Shown one piece after another: positions 24,849 to 34,464 of a DNA stretch of 64,000 nt. Position numbers and translations under genes: made by a program. How positions within the stretch are numbered: the first letter of the stretch is position 1; the number at the start of each line of letters is the position of its first letter. The stretch comes from Phil1 sp964487565. GTDB taxonomy: Bacteria; Bacillota; Clostridia; Christensenellales; CAG-138. The notes under the pieces are model-generated. The model ran no database searches and had not been told where the DNA came from. It saw only the letters and a program-made list of their open reading frames with translations. The stretch lies in assembly GCA_964487565.1 (NCBI GenBank), contig CAZARN010000004.1, positions 130,306 to 194,305 of the forward strand, given 5' to 3'.

Positions 24849-25400
24849 ATGAAAGCAACCGGTATTGTGAGAAGGATTGACGAACTCGGAAGGGTGGTCA
24901 TTCCAAAGGAGATCAGAAGAACTTTACGCATTAGAGAGGGCGACCCGCTCGAGATATTCACAGATCGCGAGGGCGAAGTCATTTTGAAGAAATACTCGCC
25001 GATAGGCGAGCTGGGCGATTTCGCGAAGGAATATGCGGAAGCGCTGCACCTGTGCCTCGGGCATATCGCCGCCATTTGCGACAAGGATAACATAATTGCC
25101 GTCACCGGAGGCAAAAGCCGCGATCTTCTTGAAAAGCCGCTGCATCCTGATGTGGAACGCCTGATGCAGGACAGAGAAAAACTATGTGTGTCCTCGGGTG
25201 AAGCGGAGAATATCCATATCACAGCCGATGACGATGGCACTGAGTATACAGCGGCGACCATTGCGCCGATCATTTCCGGCGGCGATTCGATCGGGGCGGT
25301 AATGCTGCTCAGCCGTGAGGCGGATGCAAAGATGGGCCGTGCGGAGCAAAAAGCATGTGAAACGGCAGCAAGCTTCATGGGCAAGCAGATGGAAAACTGA
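24849..25400 (+). CDS. spoVT: stage V sporulation protein T
   Basis: The 183-residue protein has an AbrB-type swapped-hairpin DNA-binding domain (MKATGIVRRIDELGRVVIPK through about residue 50) and a GAF-like C-terminal domain. SpoVT is a forespore regulator that modulates sigma-G genes in Bacillus and Clostridium, and this full-length match is the strongest sign that the organism forms endospores. GGAGGG lies upstream of ATG 24849. Monocistronic; a bidirectional terminator follows. Confidence 0.95.
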   Translation: MKATGIVRRIDELGRVVIPKEIRRTLRIREGDPLEIFTDREGEVILKKYSPIGELGDFAKEYAEALHLCLGHIAAICDKDNIIAVTGGKSRDLLEKPLHPDVERLMQDREKLCVSSGEAENIHITADDDGTEYTAATIAPIISGGDSIGAVMLLSREADAKMGRAEQKACETAASFMGKQMEN

Positions 25401-25417
25401 TTTTGGCGAAGCTATAA

Positions 25418-25451
25418 AAAAGTCCGGGCGGAGCGATCCGACCGGACTTTT
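25418..25451. terminator. bidirectional intrinsic terminator
   Basis: AAAAGTCCGG and CCGGACTTTT form a 10-bp stem with A-rich and T-rich flanks, serving spoVT (rightward) and the lipoprotein gene at 25472 (leftward). Confidence 0.85.
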
Positions 25452-25471
25452 GTTTTATAGCAAAACCGATT

Positions 25472-26230
25472 TTACGCAGCGGGCGTAACAGAGGTGATAT
25501 GAGGATTGACGCCTTCATACCAATACAGGAAACCTTCCATGTCGATCACGTCGCCGATCTGAAGCGCCTTGACGGCGGCATACACGTCGGTGGTGTTGTC
25601 GCAAAGATAGGATTCGACCGTGAAGGTATAGGTCGTTCCGTTAAGGGAAACGTTGAAGTACAGATCGTCGCCGTCTTCGCCGGAGCCGTCCCAATTGTAA
25701 AGGAACGCGACGTCGTTGCCGTTTGCATCCTGACCGGCGGCTTCAACGGTCATGCCTTTGAATGCCACGAACTCATTCTGATGATTGATGAGCTCATCGG
25801 TTCCGAGAAGTGAGGTGACGTCCATCACGGGCGCGATGTAGCTGCCTTCCTCGATCTCAAAAGTTGCGTCGATGATCTCAACTTCGCCGGACCATTCGGA
25901 TTTATAACCGGTGACTTTGATCTTGGTGCCGGGAACGAGCTTCGCGAAATCATCCTCGGAGCAAGCCATGTTGTAAAGGAAATATGCACCGTCCATATCC
26001 TGGGTGTAAACGGTTGCTTTGTCTTCCCACCAGGACTGTTTTGCCTGGACATAGGTTTCGACCACAACTTCGGAATCAAGCTCGGCGGCGATGTATTCCG
26101 CATGGGTCATCACGCCCTCGGACTTAACATCCTCAGAAGCGGCTTCTCCGTCATTGGTTTCGGGCTTGGCGCAGCCGACAAAGGCCAGCGCGAGGGCGAG
26201 AGCCAAAAACAAAGTCAGGAATTTTTTCAT
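25472..26230 (-). CDS. lipoprotein with predicted OB-like beta domains, function unknown
   Basis: The 252-residue protein starts MKKFLTLFLALALALAFVGC with the lipobox Cys at 20, then a short acidic linker. The rest is acidic and beta-rich, with YVQAKQSWWEDKATVYTQD, GTKIKVTGYKSEWSGE and a repeat-like second half ending IGDVIDMEGFLYWYEGVNPH, suggestive of tandem OB-fold domains as in some YgdI- or ligand-binding lipoproteins. No catalytic motif is seen. GGGAGGATC supports ATG 26230. It has its own promoter and lies downstream of a sugar ABC transporter, with no proven link. Confidence 0.78.
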   Translation of the reverse strand: MKKFLTLFLALALALAFVGCAKPETNDGEAASEDVKSEGVMTHAEYIAAELDSEVVVETYVQAKQSWWEDKATVYTQDMDGAYFLYNMACSEDDFAKLVPGTKIKVTGYKSEWSGEVEIIDATFEIEEGSYIAPVMDVTSLLGTDELINHQNEFVAFKGMTVEAAGQDANGNDVAFLYNWDGSGEDGDDLYFNVSLNGTTYTFTVESYLCDNTTDVYAAVKALQIGDVIDMEGFLYWYEGVNPHITSVTPAA

Positions 26231-26275
26231 TTTGATCCTCCCATTGCCATATTGATGTTCTTGTGAACAATGTTT

Positions 26276-26304
26276 ATTATACTTGCAAAACGTAATATTT
26301 CCAA
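26276..26304 (-). promoter_or_regulatory. promoter of the 25472 lipoprotein gene
   Basis: On the minus strand: TTGGAA (26304-26299), 17-nt spacer, TATAAT (26281-26276). It separates this gene from the ABC operon. Confidence 0.6.
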
Positions 26305-26322
26305 TACATAAAAATTGCTTTG

Positions 26323-27927
26323 TCACTTTTTGGCGCGAAGTTTTATGAAAATCACATATGCTATGATGGCTGACCACGCCGCCGCAAGCGCAGCAAGCAG
26401 TATGACGGAGGTCTTTGGAAGCGGGCCGAGCTGCGCTTTCTCGCTTGAAGCGGAGCCTCCGCCTGCGCTTATCTGATCCAGCCTGTACAGGGAAGAGACG
26501 TCTTCAAAAAGCCTGTCGAAATATTCATCGTCGATCGTCTCATGGCGCTTGACGGACTTCGTGACGCTTTCGATGAGCTGTCCCGAAGCGTCGCGAAGCG
26601 AGGCGGAACCGTTGAAAACAGGCGTCGTGAACGTGTTGGCGGTGTTTGCAAGCAGCATTTTCACGGCTTTGATCTTCACCTCATAATACCGTTCGCTGTC
26701 CTCGCCGCAGCGTGAAAGATAATCGAGGTATTCCGGCGAAGTCTGCGCTTTTTCGGTTACGGGGACGTAGCCTTCGGTTTCGGAATAGGCGATCTGCACT
26801 TCGTTCGTCAAAAGGTATTGCGCGAAAAGCCAGGAAGCGAGCACCTCCTGCGGATCGTCCTTGTTGAAAATACACACGGAGGGTCCCTGCGAAATCATTT
26901 TCGGATTTTGAACATCAAACTGCGGAACGCACATGACCTCTGTTTCAAAATCAACAATACTGTCGGGACTTATGTCTGAAAGCGGCGCGTCGGTACCCAT
27001 CCATGTTGCGCCTGCCGTGGAGTCAATCGCAAAAACACATTGACCGGCGTCGAGAAAGTTCGCCGGGTAGCCCGAAATTTTGAATGTTGAGAATGCGCCG
27101 CTTCGGGCTTGTTCGGCAACGGTATAAAGAAGATCGCGGGTGCGGTCGTTGAACAGCAGTATGTCGCCGTTTTCCGTGGAGTAATCGCCGCCGCACTGGC
27201 GCAGAAGCTGTATCATCATGTTGTCGGTCGATTTGTATATAATGGGGATGAGGACGTTCTTGCCGTTGAGGGCAAACGTGCCGTCAGCATTTTTCGCGGT
27301 CGCGGCCTGCGCAACTTCCCATACGAAATCCCATGTGAGCATATCGGGCAACATGAATCCGAGCGCCTCAACATATGTTTTGTTCACATAACAGGCTTCA
27401 GTGGAACGCATGAACGGTATCGCGTAATAATGCCCGTTGAACGCGCATTCCGAGAGAAACTGCGGGATGATCTCTGCTTCGCCCGGCGAATCGTATTTAA
27501 GCTCGTTCCCGCCGAGGCCGTACTTTTCATCCGCAAAAAGATCGTCCAGCGGAACGACAGTGCTTGCGCCGGTGAGATAGGTTGCGATATGATCCGGATA
27601 AGTTATACAAACATTTGGCGTGGTGTTCGTGGAAATATTCGTAATGACGTCGTTATAAATCCTTCCGTAATCCGTATACAGGCGGAGATTGATCCTGATG
27701 TTGGGATAAAGCGCCTCAAAATCCAGTATTGCCTTTTCGTATATGGCGGTCTGCGTCTTGTTTGTGTCATTCTTGGCCCAGAAGGTTATCTCATGCTGCG
27801 CCGTTTCGTCGAATGTTTCGGGCATCACGAAAGCGTTGAGGCCCCTTGAACCGTGACAGCCTGAAAGAACCGGCAGAAGCATCGCTGCGATAAGGATATA
27901 TGAAAATGCACGGCGAACGATTTTCAT
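26323..27927 (-). CDS. ABC sugar-binding lipoprotein with C-terminal membrane anchor (SBP family 1)
   Basis: The 534-residue protein has a lipobox LSGC at about 21-24, an SBP family 1 domain (EITFWAKND, AILDFEALYPNIRIN, ending with the usual TVFNGSA-like cleft region) and then an extra C-terminal helix (TSVILLAALAAAWSAII) followed by a basic tail KLRAKK. Ordinary family members end before such a helix, so this one may be tethered at both ends. It binds a carbohydrate for the permeases encoded just upstream; substrate unknown. Its ATG overlaps the permease stop (ATGA). Confidence 0.87.
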   Translation of the reverse strand: MKIVRRAFSYILIAAMLLPVLSGCHGSRGLNAFVMPETFDETAQHEITFWAKNDTNKTQTAIYEKAILDFEALYPNIRINLRLYTDYGRIYNDVITNISTNTTPNVCITYPDHIATYLTGASTVVPLDDLFADEKYGLGGNELKYDSPGEAEIIPQFLSECAFNGHYYAIPFMRSTEACYVNKTYVEALGFMLPDMLTWDFVWEVAQAATAKNADGTFALNGKNVLIPIIYKSTDNMMIQLLRQCGGDYSTENGDILLFNDRTRDLLYTVAEQARSGAFSTFKISGYPANFLDAGQCVFAIDSTAGATWMGTDAPLSDISPDSIVDFETEVMCVPQFDVQNPKMISQGPSVCIFNKDDPQEVLASWLFAQYLLTNEVQIAYSETEGYVPVTEKAQTSPEYLDYLSRCGEDSERYYEVKIKAVKMLLANTANTFTTPVFNGSASLRDASGQLIESVTKSVKRHETIDDEYFDRLFEDVSSLYRLDQISAGGGSASSEKAQLGPLPKTSVILLAALAAAWSAIIAYVIFIKLRAKK

Positions 27928-28799
27928 CCCTTGGTACCTCCCCTTGAAACGCCGGCCATAACCTTTTTTCTGAAAACCAGGAACAGCACGATCAGCGGTA
28001 CGGATATGACGACCACAGCCGCCATCATCGCGGGGATGTTCTCACGCCCGAAGCCGTTCTCGCGTATTTCCTGTATGCCGTTTGAAACGAGGAAGTAATT
28101 CGGGTCGTCTGTGATGAGCCGCGGCCATACATATGAGTTCCAGCATTCGATCACCTTGAGTATGATGATGGTAATTATTGTCGGCCTGCATATGGGTATC
28201 ATGACCTTCATGAGATACTTCAAATCGGACGTGCCGTCCACTTTTGCCGCATAATACAGTTCATCCGGTATCTGGGCAAAATTCTCCTTGAGAAGATAAA
28301 TATAGAATACCGAAGTTACGCTTGGCAGGATCAATCCCCAGAAGGTGTTTCGCATGTCAAGATCGGTGATGGTGACGAAATTTGTGATGATAACAAGCTC
28401 GTTGGGTATCATCATCAGCGCGAGGAAAAGCGTGAAGGCAAGGTTCTTTCCGCGGAAATTGAGCCTTGCGAACGCAAAGGCAGCGAGGGTTATCACAACG
28501 AGCATTATCGCGGTTGTGGCAAGCGTGAAAATGATTGTATTCGAAAAATACCTGCCGAGCGATACCGTCGTGAACGCATCAGAGTAATTTTGCAGCGTGG
28601 GGAAGAGCGTGAAAAACTTCGGTATGTATTCGGAGTTATACGAGCTGTAACTCTTCAGGGAAGTGAGTACCATCCAGTAAAACGGGAAAAGCACCATCAA
28701 GGCCCAAATGCTCAGCAGCGCGTACACGATGATGTCGGTAACGGTCTTGCGGGTCTTTGACGATTTTTTTATTTTATTGTAATCTGTCAGTCCTGTCAT
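27924..28799 (-). CDS. carbohydrate ABC transporter permease (MalG/UgpE type)
   Basis: The 291-residue permease has six helices and the MalG-type EAA loop ELYYAAKVDGTSDLKYLMKVMIP near 191-213. ATG 28799 with GAGGTG upstream is chosen over the GTG at 28808, which is too near the preceding stop codon. It follows the MalF-type permease by 10 nt and overlaps the SBP gene by 4 nt. Partner of the permease at 28810. Confidence 0.92.
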   Translation of the reverse strand: MTGLTDYNKIKKSSKTRKTVTDIIVYALLSIWALMVLFPFYWMVLTSLKSYSSYNSEYIPKFFTLFPTLQNYSDAFTTVSLGRYFSNTIIFTLATTAIMLVVITLAAFAFARLNFRGKNLAFTLFLALMMIPNELVIITNFVTITDLDMRNTFWGLILPSVTSVFYIYLLKENFAQIPDELYYAAKVDGTSDLKYLMKVMIPICRPTIITIIILKVIECWNSYVWPRLITDDPNYFLVSNGIQEIRENGFGRENIPAMMAAVVVISVPLIVLFLVFRKKVMAGVSRGGTKG

Positions 28800-28809
28800 T
28801 GCGCGCACC

Positions 28810-29700
28810 TCAGTAATGGACGTGCTTCTTGCTCAAAAGGAGGTTGATGCACGTTATTGTCAGCACGATCAAAAATAGTATGATAGCCGCGGCCGAAGCA
28901 TACGAAGGATATCCGCCGCTGTTGCCGTAAAGCATGTCGTATATATAGCCGACGATGGTGTTCATCTCCGCCGCGTTGAGATTTGTGCCGAAAAGGGCCA
29001 CCGCGTCGCTGTATGCCTTGAACGCGCCGATGAAACCCGTGATGACAAGATAAAATATCATCGGCGATATCATTGGGATGGTTATTCTTGTGAATATTCG
29101 CGCTTTTGATGTGCCGTCCACGCGGGCGGCATCATAGTAGTCCTGCTTTACGGAGGCAAGCGCCCCCGTGAGGATGAGTATCTTGAACGGAAGCACGATC
29201 CACACGGTGTAAAAGCTCAGCACGAACATTTTTGCCCAATACGGCCCGTCTATGAAGTCGACGGAATCACCGCCGAAAAAGTTTATCATCAGATTGATAA
29301 GACCGTCGGAATAAGGCGTTTTTTTGAAAAGGATCATAAAAACCAGACCGACGGCAAGCGTGTTTGTGACATAGGGCAGAAAGTATACAGTCTGATACAG
29401 CTCCCGAAGCGGCTTGATGGAGCTGAGCCCCATCGATATGATGAGCGCAAGCCCCGTTGACAGCGGAACGGTGATGATGACGAGAAGAAAAGTATTGCGC
29501 ACGGCCTGCAAAAAATACGGGTCGTGCAGCACATATGAGTAGTTATAAAACCCGACGCCGAAAAAAGTCTGCGATGCGGAATTGTAACCTTCTTCAAACG
29601 AATACACAAAAACGTCGATGAGGGGATATATCATGAAAAAGCCCAGAAACAGCACCGCGGGCAAAAGATACAGCCAGCCTTTCCAGTTCCGCTTGTCCAT
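28810..29700 (-). CDS. carbohydrate ABC transporter permease (MalF/UgpA type)
   Basis: The 296-residue permease has six hydrophobic helices and the EAA loop DYYDAARVDGTSKARIFTRITIP near 196-218. The start MDKRNWKGW at 29700 has GAGGT 9 nt upstream, within the end of the ATPase gene, so translation is coupled. Together with the 27924 product it forms the membrane channel. Confidence 0.92.
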   Translation of the reverse strand: MDKRNWKGWLYLLPAVLFLGFFMIYPLIDVFVYSFEEGYNSASQTFFGVGFYNYSYVLHDPYFLQAVRNTFLLVIITVPLSTGLALIISMGLSSIKPLRELYQTVYFLPYVTNTLAVGLVFMILFKKTPYSDGLINLMINFFGGDSVDFIDGPYWAKMFVLSFYTVWIVLPFKILILTGALASVKQDYYDAARVDGTSKARIFTRITIPMISPMIFYLVITGFIGAFKAYSDAVALFGTNLNAAEMNTIVGYIYDMLYGNSGGYPSYASAAAIILFLIVLTITCINLLLSKKHVHY

Positions 29701-29701
29701 T

Positions 29702-30805
29702 TCAGTCAACCTCAAAAGCTATTCGTTTTTCATCAGCCGTGCCGAATATGAGGACCTTATATGGTTTGAGCGAAAACCGCACCGAAGCGGTGCTGATCTG
29801 CGTCCTGTTCTCAGCGCTGATGATAGCGCGCACCGTGGGGTTGAGAGAAGCCGCATGGTTGCCGACAACGCTTATGTCCCGTCCCATCACTTCGAGCGCG
29901 CCGAGCGCGCAGCAAAACGCGCCTGAGGGATCGAGCGTGAAGCCTTCGGGACGCACGCCCACATATACTTCCTGATCGGGCACGCCCTTTAACTTAAGCA
30001 CGTTGTCGCCGCCGATGAACAGACGCCCGTCCGACACGCGGCCGCTGAACATGTTGATCGGGGGCGTGCCGAGAAATTTTGCAACGAAAAGATTGACCGG
30101 ATCGTCATACACATCCTGCGGTTTGCCTATCTGCTGCACGACGCCGTCCTTCATTACGACGATCATATCGGAGATGCTCATCGCTTCCTCCTGATCGTGC
30201 GTGACAAAAACGGTCGTTATCCCGGTTTCGCGCTGTATGCGTCGTATTTCCTCGCGCGTTTGCAGTCTGAGTCTCGCGTCGAGGTTTGAAAGCGGTTCGT
30301 CAAGCAAAAGGACGCGCGGCATCTTTACGAGCGCGCGCGCGATCGCCACGCGCTGTTGCTGCCCGCCGGAAAGCTCGGAAGGCTTCCTGTCCATGAGCGC
30401 GTCAATCTGGACAAGCTTTGCCGCTTCCTGCGCACGCAGCTCCATATCGGGCTTTGACAGTCTGTCCGCGCCTTTGAAATTTTGAAGAGGGAAAAGTATA
30501 TTCTGACGGACCGTAAGATGCGGATAAAGCGCGTAATTCTGGAACACAAGCCCTACGCCGCGAAGCTCGGGCGGAAGATCGGTCACATCGTCCTCGCCGA
30601 AATAGATCCTGCCGGAGGTAGGTTCCTGCAAACCGCTGATAAGGTTGAGCGTTGTGCTTTTCCCGCAACCGGAAGGGCCAAGCAGGCCGATAAGCTTGCC
30701 GTCCGGTATCTCAAAGCTGAAATCGCTTACGGCGACCACCTCTTCGCCGGTCTTCCTGTTGCGCGCGGGGAATTTCTTCGTCAGGTTTTCCAATACGACT
30801 TTCAT
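29702..30805 (-). CDS. carbohydrate ABC transporter ATPase (MalK/UgpC type)
   Basis: The 367-residue ATPase has Walker A GPSGCGKST, Q-loop VFQNYALYPHLTV, signature LSGGQQQR, Walker B VLLLDEPLSNLD and switch THDQEEAM, then a C-terminal TOBE/OB regulatory domain (FLGTPPINMF, VGVRPEGF) as in MalK/MsmK. MalK-type ATPases can energise several sugar importers. It is first in the operon, an order (ATPase, permease, permease, SBP) less common than SBP-first. It is preceded by a weak promoter near 30853-30880. Confidence 0.93.
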   Translation of the reverse strand: MKVVLENLTKKFPARNRKTGEEVVAVSDFSFEIPDGKLIGLLGPSGCGKSTTLNLISGLQEPTSGRIYFGEDDVTDLPPELRGVGLVFQNYALYPHLTVRQNILFPLQNFKGADRLSKPDMELRAQEAAKLVQIDALMDRKPSELSGGQQQRVAIARALVKMPRVLLLDEPLSNLDARLRLQTREEIRRIQRETGITTVFVTHDQEEAMSISDMIVVMKDGVVQQIGKPQDVYDDPVNLFVAKFLGTPPINMFSGRVSDGRLFIGGDNVLKLKGVPDQEVYVGVRPEGFTLDPSGAFCCALGALEVMGRDISVVGNHAASLNPTVRAIISAENRTQISTASVRFSLKPYKVLIFGTADEKRIAFEVD

Positions 30806-30852
30806 TGGCTGTTTCCTTTTTACGATAGCTTATGTTGTGCCATTCTGTGCTT

Positions 30853-30880
30853 AATATAACACGTTTTCATCGCGTTGTAA
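30853..30880 (-). promoter_or_regulatory. putative promoter of the sugar ABC operon
   Basis: On the minus strand: TTACAA (30880-30875), 16-nt spacer, TATATT (30858-30853). Matches are partial. Confidence 0.4.
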
Positions 30881-30918
30881 CCAGAGAATGGCATTTTGCG
30901 TCAAAAACCTGCCTTGTC

Positions 30919-32961
30919 TCAAATAAGGCTCCTGAAATACAACCCGCCCGTGCGTCGGCCCTCGAACGGTCTTCCTTCGATAAACGTTTCATATATTTTT
31001 TGCGCTTCGCGGGCTGTTTCATCCGTAAAGCGCAGCGTCACAAAATCAACGCCTGATATCGGTTTGTCGCCGATATACAGCGGCACGCAGTTCAAAAGCT
31101 CCGTGTATTTTCGTCCGCGGCAGACAAGCGGGAAACGTTCTTTTTTCTCATCTGTGAGCACGTTCTTTCCGGTACAGTTTCCGCAGCCTTCAGGCGAACG
31201 CGCGGGACAGGCGCGCATCTTCATCAGCGTCAGCCGCCCGTAGGCGACGATGCCGCGCGGAAGCGTTCCCCTGAGCGCGCGTATGCCCTTCATTGAAAGC
31301 TCGAAGGATATCGAAGCGTCCGCAAGTCCGACAGCGGCGAAAGCGTCGAGCGTCTGGGAATTCAATATGTTGAGCGATGTGTCGCCGTGTATATCAAAAC
31401 CAAGCTCCCGCGCAAGGTATATCATGCCGAGATTGTCCGCCATAACGGATCTGAGCCCCCTGGCCCTGAGGGATGCGAGCGCGTCGTAAAGCGTCTGCGC
31501 ATCCTGAGGAAAGCATATTGACGGAGGCTCCGCGATGAGGCGCGATCCGAGCTTCCCGATGAGCGCGGGATCATTCTCAAGCTCGCTTACCGGCAGTATC
31601 ACACGTTCTGCCTCCGGGGCCGGGAACATCTGCGCCGTGCTTTCAAAGCGAAGGCGTATCCGCGGCTTTTCGGGTGAAACGTGAACGGGGAGGCTGTGCA
31701 CAGACGCCGAAGTGCGTTCATATGCGGGACGGCTGATGCGCATATTCGCGATATCATGGAGCGCTTCACGCCGCATCCCTTTTATTGCGGATAATGGGAG
31801 CGAAAGTCCGGGCTCTATGTCGCAAGACGCATCCGAAATGAAATACGGTGTACCGCCCGTCTGCGAAAGAGGCTTCATAACGGCGTCCGCACAAAGGGCG
31901 GATGTCCTTGCGGGTTCCGGCACGGGGCCGGAAACGCTCGCTTCATGCGCGCCGTCGCTGATATAAAGCGAAGCGTTTTTACCCGCCGCAGCGGTGAAGC
32001 GAAAGGAAAGCGGGACGGTTTGCGGCTGCGATGAATAAAGCGAACGGAGCGCGGGCAGCACTTCCGACGCGGAGGTGACGTCTTCCTTGGTGCGGCAGCC
32101 GAACATATCCGCCGTGCGCAAACCGGTGAAGTATCCGTCCGTGAAACCGCTTCTTGAAAAAACGGCTTTCAGCGCGTCCATATCAGGCGTTTGGGAGGCG
32201 AGCGCGGCGCGGCAGGCGGTCACAGCCGCCGCAACATATTCAGGCCGTTTCATACGCCCCTCGATCTTCAGGGCGTCCACGCCGCAGTCGGAAAGCTCGC
32301 CGATGCGTTCGATAAGAGACATATCTTTGAGCGAAAGCGCGTGATCTCGTGCGCCGAGACGGAAATCGAGCCTGCATGGCTGCGCGCAAAGCCCGCGGTT
32401 CCCGCTTCTTGTGCCGATCATCGAAGAAAGATAGCATGCGCCGCTCATGCACATGCAAAGCGCGCCGTGAACGAAAAACTCCAGCGCAATATCGCACGAC
32501 GCGCGGATGGAGCGAAGCTCGCCGCAGGAAAGCTCGCGGGCGAGCACGACCTGCGAGAACCCAAGCTCCTCAAGCAGTTTTGCGCCCCAAACGTTATGCA
32601 CGGTCGTTTGCGTTGATGCAAAAAGCGGCAATGAGGGATATCGCTCCGCGACAAGGCGCGCAACGCCGATATCCTGCACGATGACGGCGTCCGCCTGCGC
32701 GGCGGCGACGGAATCGAGCTGGTCGACGAGCGCGTCAAATTCATCATCCATCACGAGCGTGTTGAGCGTGACATAAACCAGCACTCCGCATTCATGACAG
32801 TAGCGAACGGCGTCCTCAAGCGAAGTCTCCTCGAAGTTTTCGGCATTGCGGCGGGCATTGAAGCCCTTTGCGCCGAGGTATACCGCGTCCGCACCGCAGC
32901 GCACGGCGGCAAGAAGCTGCTCCTGCCCGCCGACAGGCGCGAGTATTTTTGGTTTATCCAT
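30919..32961 (-). CDS. U32 family peptidase / RNA hydroxylation protein-like
   Basis: The 680-residue protein has the U32 core in its first 290 residues: LAPVGGQEQLLAAVRCGADAVYLG, GFNARRNAENF, and the U32 signature ELEFFVHGALC-like (here ALEFFVHGALCMCMSG) with SGNRGLCAQPCRL. Several cysteines may hold an Fe-S cluster. A long C-terminal part resembles the DUF3656/collagenase-associated region, giving the larger U32 class related to RlhA and TrhP, which hydroxylate 23S rRNA or tRNA using prephenate or related chemistry. A chorismate mutase (prephenate-forming) gene lies upstream in the same strand run. Overlaps tctA by 8 nt. Confidence 0.85.
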   Translation of the reverse strand: MDKPKILAPVGGQEQLLAAVRCGADAVYLGAKGFNARRNAENFEETSLEDAVRYCHECGVLVYVTLNTLVMDDEFDALVDQLDSVAAAQADAVIVQDIGVARLVAERYPSLPLFASTQTTVHNVWGAKLLEELGFSQVVLARELSCGELRSIRASCDIALEFFVHGALCMCMSGACYLSSMIGTRSGNRGLCAQPCRLDFRLGARDHALSLKDMSLIERIGELSDCGVDALKIEGRMKRPEYVAAAVTACRAALASQTPDMDALKAVFSRSGFTDGYFTGLRTADMFGCRTKEDVTSASEVLPALRSLYSSQPQTVPLSFRFTAAAGKNASLYISDGAHEASVSGPVPEPARTSALCADAVMKPLSQTGGTPYFISDASCDIEPGLSLPLSAIKGMRREALHDIANMRISRPAYERTSASVHSLPVHVSPEKPRIRLRFESTAQMFPAPEAERVILPVSELENDPALIGKLGSRLIAEPPSICFPQDAQTLYDALASLRARGLRSVMADNLGMIYLARELGFDIHGDTSLNILNSQTLDAFAAVGLADASISFELSMKGIRALRGTLPRGIVAYGRLTLMKMRACPARSPEGCGNCTGKNVLTDEKKERFPLVCRGRKYTELLNCVPLYIGDKPISGVDFVTLRFTDETAREAQKIYETFIEGRPFEGRRTGGLYFRSLI

Positions 32962-34456
32962 TGCGTTTGCCTCCGTGGATGCGATTTGATACGGCTGCTG
33001 CCGCTTTTTTGAATATAGCCGTGCGCATGAAAAGCGTGAGCGCGATCACGGCGATGAGCAAGATCGTGACAGGCCTCATGAAAAGCGAGGCGAGCGGGTT
33101 CGCATCCGCCGCGGCAAGCGAAACGGCACGGCGAAAGTTCGTGTCCATCATGCCGCCCAAAACAAGGCCGAGGATGAGCGGAGCCGCAGGGAAGCCGCGC
33201 TTGCGCATCACAAAACCGAGCGCGCCGGAAAACAGCATCACGAATACGTCAAATATGCGGTTGTTGTAAGCAAAAGCGCCGGCAGCGCAAAGAAGACCCA
33301 CGGCAGGCAGAAGAAAACGCCTTGGCACAGTGAGCACGCGGGAAAGGCGCGGCGCCGCAAAAAGCCCAAGCAGCAGAAGGCAGACGCACCCGACGATGCC
33401 GGACGCCATGATCGCGGAAAACATCTGCGGATTTTCAGAAAGGAAAAGCGGGCCGGGGCGCAGCCCATGGATCGTGAAGACGGAAAGCATCACGGCGGTC
33501 ACGGCGTCGCCCGGCACGGCAAGCGTCAGCATGGGGATCAGGGCGCCGCCGATGCAGGCGTTGTTCGCGCTTTCGCTTGCAACGATCCCCTCGATCGCGC
33601 CCTCGCCGAAAGCGGCGGTTGGATTTTTTACGGTGCGTTTGGCTTCGCCATAGGCAACGAGCGCCGCGATCGGGGAACCCGTGCCCGGCAGCGCGCCGAT
33701 CAAAGCGCCGATAGTGCAGTAATAAAGGGAACGGGGAATAAAGCGCAGCGTCCGCGTGAGCTTTTCGGGCTTAACGTCGCCGATGCCGGCCGCTTCCTCG
33801 TGATCGTTTGAAAATACGCTCCAAAGGATCTCTGAAAAGCCGAAAATGCCTATAAGCACCGGCACTACGCCGATGCCGCCCTGCAGCGCGCGAATGCCGA
33901 ATGTCAATCGCGGCGTGCCGAGCACCGGGTCAAGTCCGACCATGCTCAGCACTATACCGGCGACGGCTGCGATGAAACCCTTCAACGGAGCTTTGCCTGA
34001 AAGAAGACTGACCGCGGTGAGGCCGAAAAGCCCAAGCAGAAAATAATCCATCGGATGAAACCCAAGCGCAATGGCCGATACGGGCTTGCGCACGAGCCAG
34101 AGAACGATGAAACCGAACACACTGCCGACAAAGGAGTATATGGCGGCATAGCGGATCGCGTCCCTTGCACGCCCCATCCTGGCGAGCGGATATCCGTCGA
34201 AGCCGGTCGCGATGGCGCTCGGCGCGCCCGGAATGTTGAGAAGGATCGCGCTGACGGCGCCGGAAAACACGCCCACGACATATACGCCCATTATCGCAGC
34301 GACCGCGTATTCTGCGCTCCATGAATATGAAATCGAAACGATCAGCGCCGCGGCTGTGGTGACGGAAAGCCCGGGGATCGCGCCGACAAAAAGCCCGGCG
34401 ACCGCGCCGACGAGCACATAAAGCAAAAACAAAGGATCCGAAAAATAGACGCCCAT
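32954..34456 (-). CDS. tctA: tripartite tricarboxylate transporter large permease
   Basis: The 500-residue polytopic protein has about 12 helices and the TctA family motifs GAIPGLSVTTAAAL near the N-terminus and GALPGTGSPIAALVAYGEAKR in the middle repeat, with GEGAIEGIVASESANNA after it. It is the proton- or sodium-driven channel partner of TctB and TctC. ATG 34456 has GAGGTGAAGC directly upstream. Substrate class is organic acids. Confidence 0.92.
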   Translation of the reverse strand: MGVYFSDPLFLLYVLVGAVAGLFVGAIPGLSVTTAAALIVSISYSWSAEYAVAAIMGVYVVGVFSGAVSAILLNIPGAPSAIATGFDGYPLARMGRARDAIRYAAIYSFVGSVFGFIVLWLVRKPVSAIALGFHPMDYFLLGLFGLTAVSLLSGKAPLKGFIAAVAGIVLSMVGLDPVLGTPRLTFGIRALQGGIGVVPVLIGIFGFSEILWSVFSNDHEEAAGIGDVKPEKLTRTLRFIPRSLYYCTIGALIGALPGTGSPIAALVAYGEAKRTVKNPTAAFGEGAIEGIVASESANNACIGGALIPMLTLAVPGDAVTAVMLSVFTIHGLRPGPLFLSENPQMFSAIMASGIVGCVCLLLLGLFAAPRLSRVLTVPRRFLLPAVGLLCAAGAFAYNNRIFDVFVMLFSGALGFVMRKRGFPAAPLILGLVLGGMMDTNFRRAVSLAAADANPLASLFMRPVTILLIAVIALTLFMRTAIFKKAAAAVSNRIHGGKRNG

Positions 34457-34464
34457 GCTTCACC

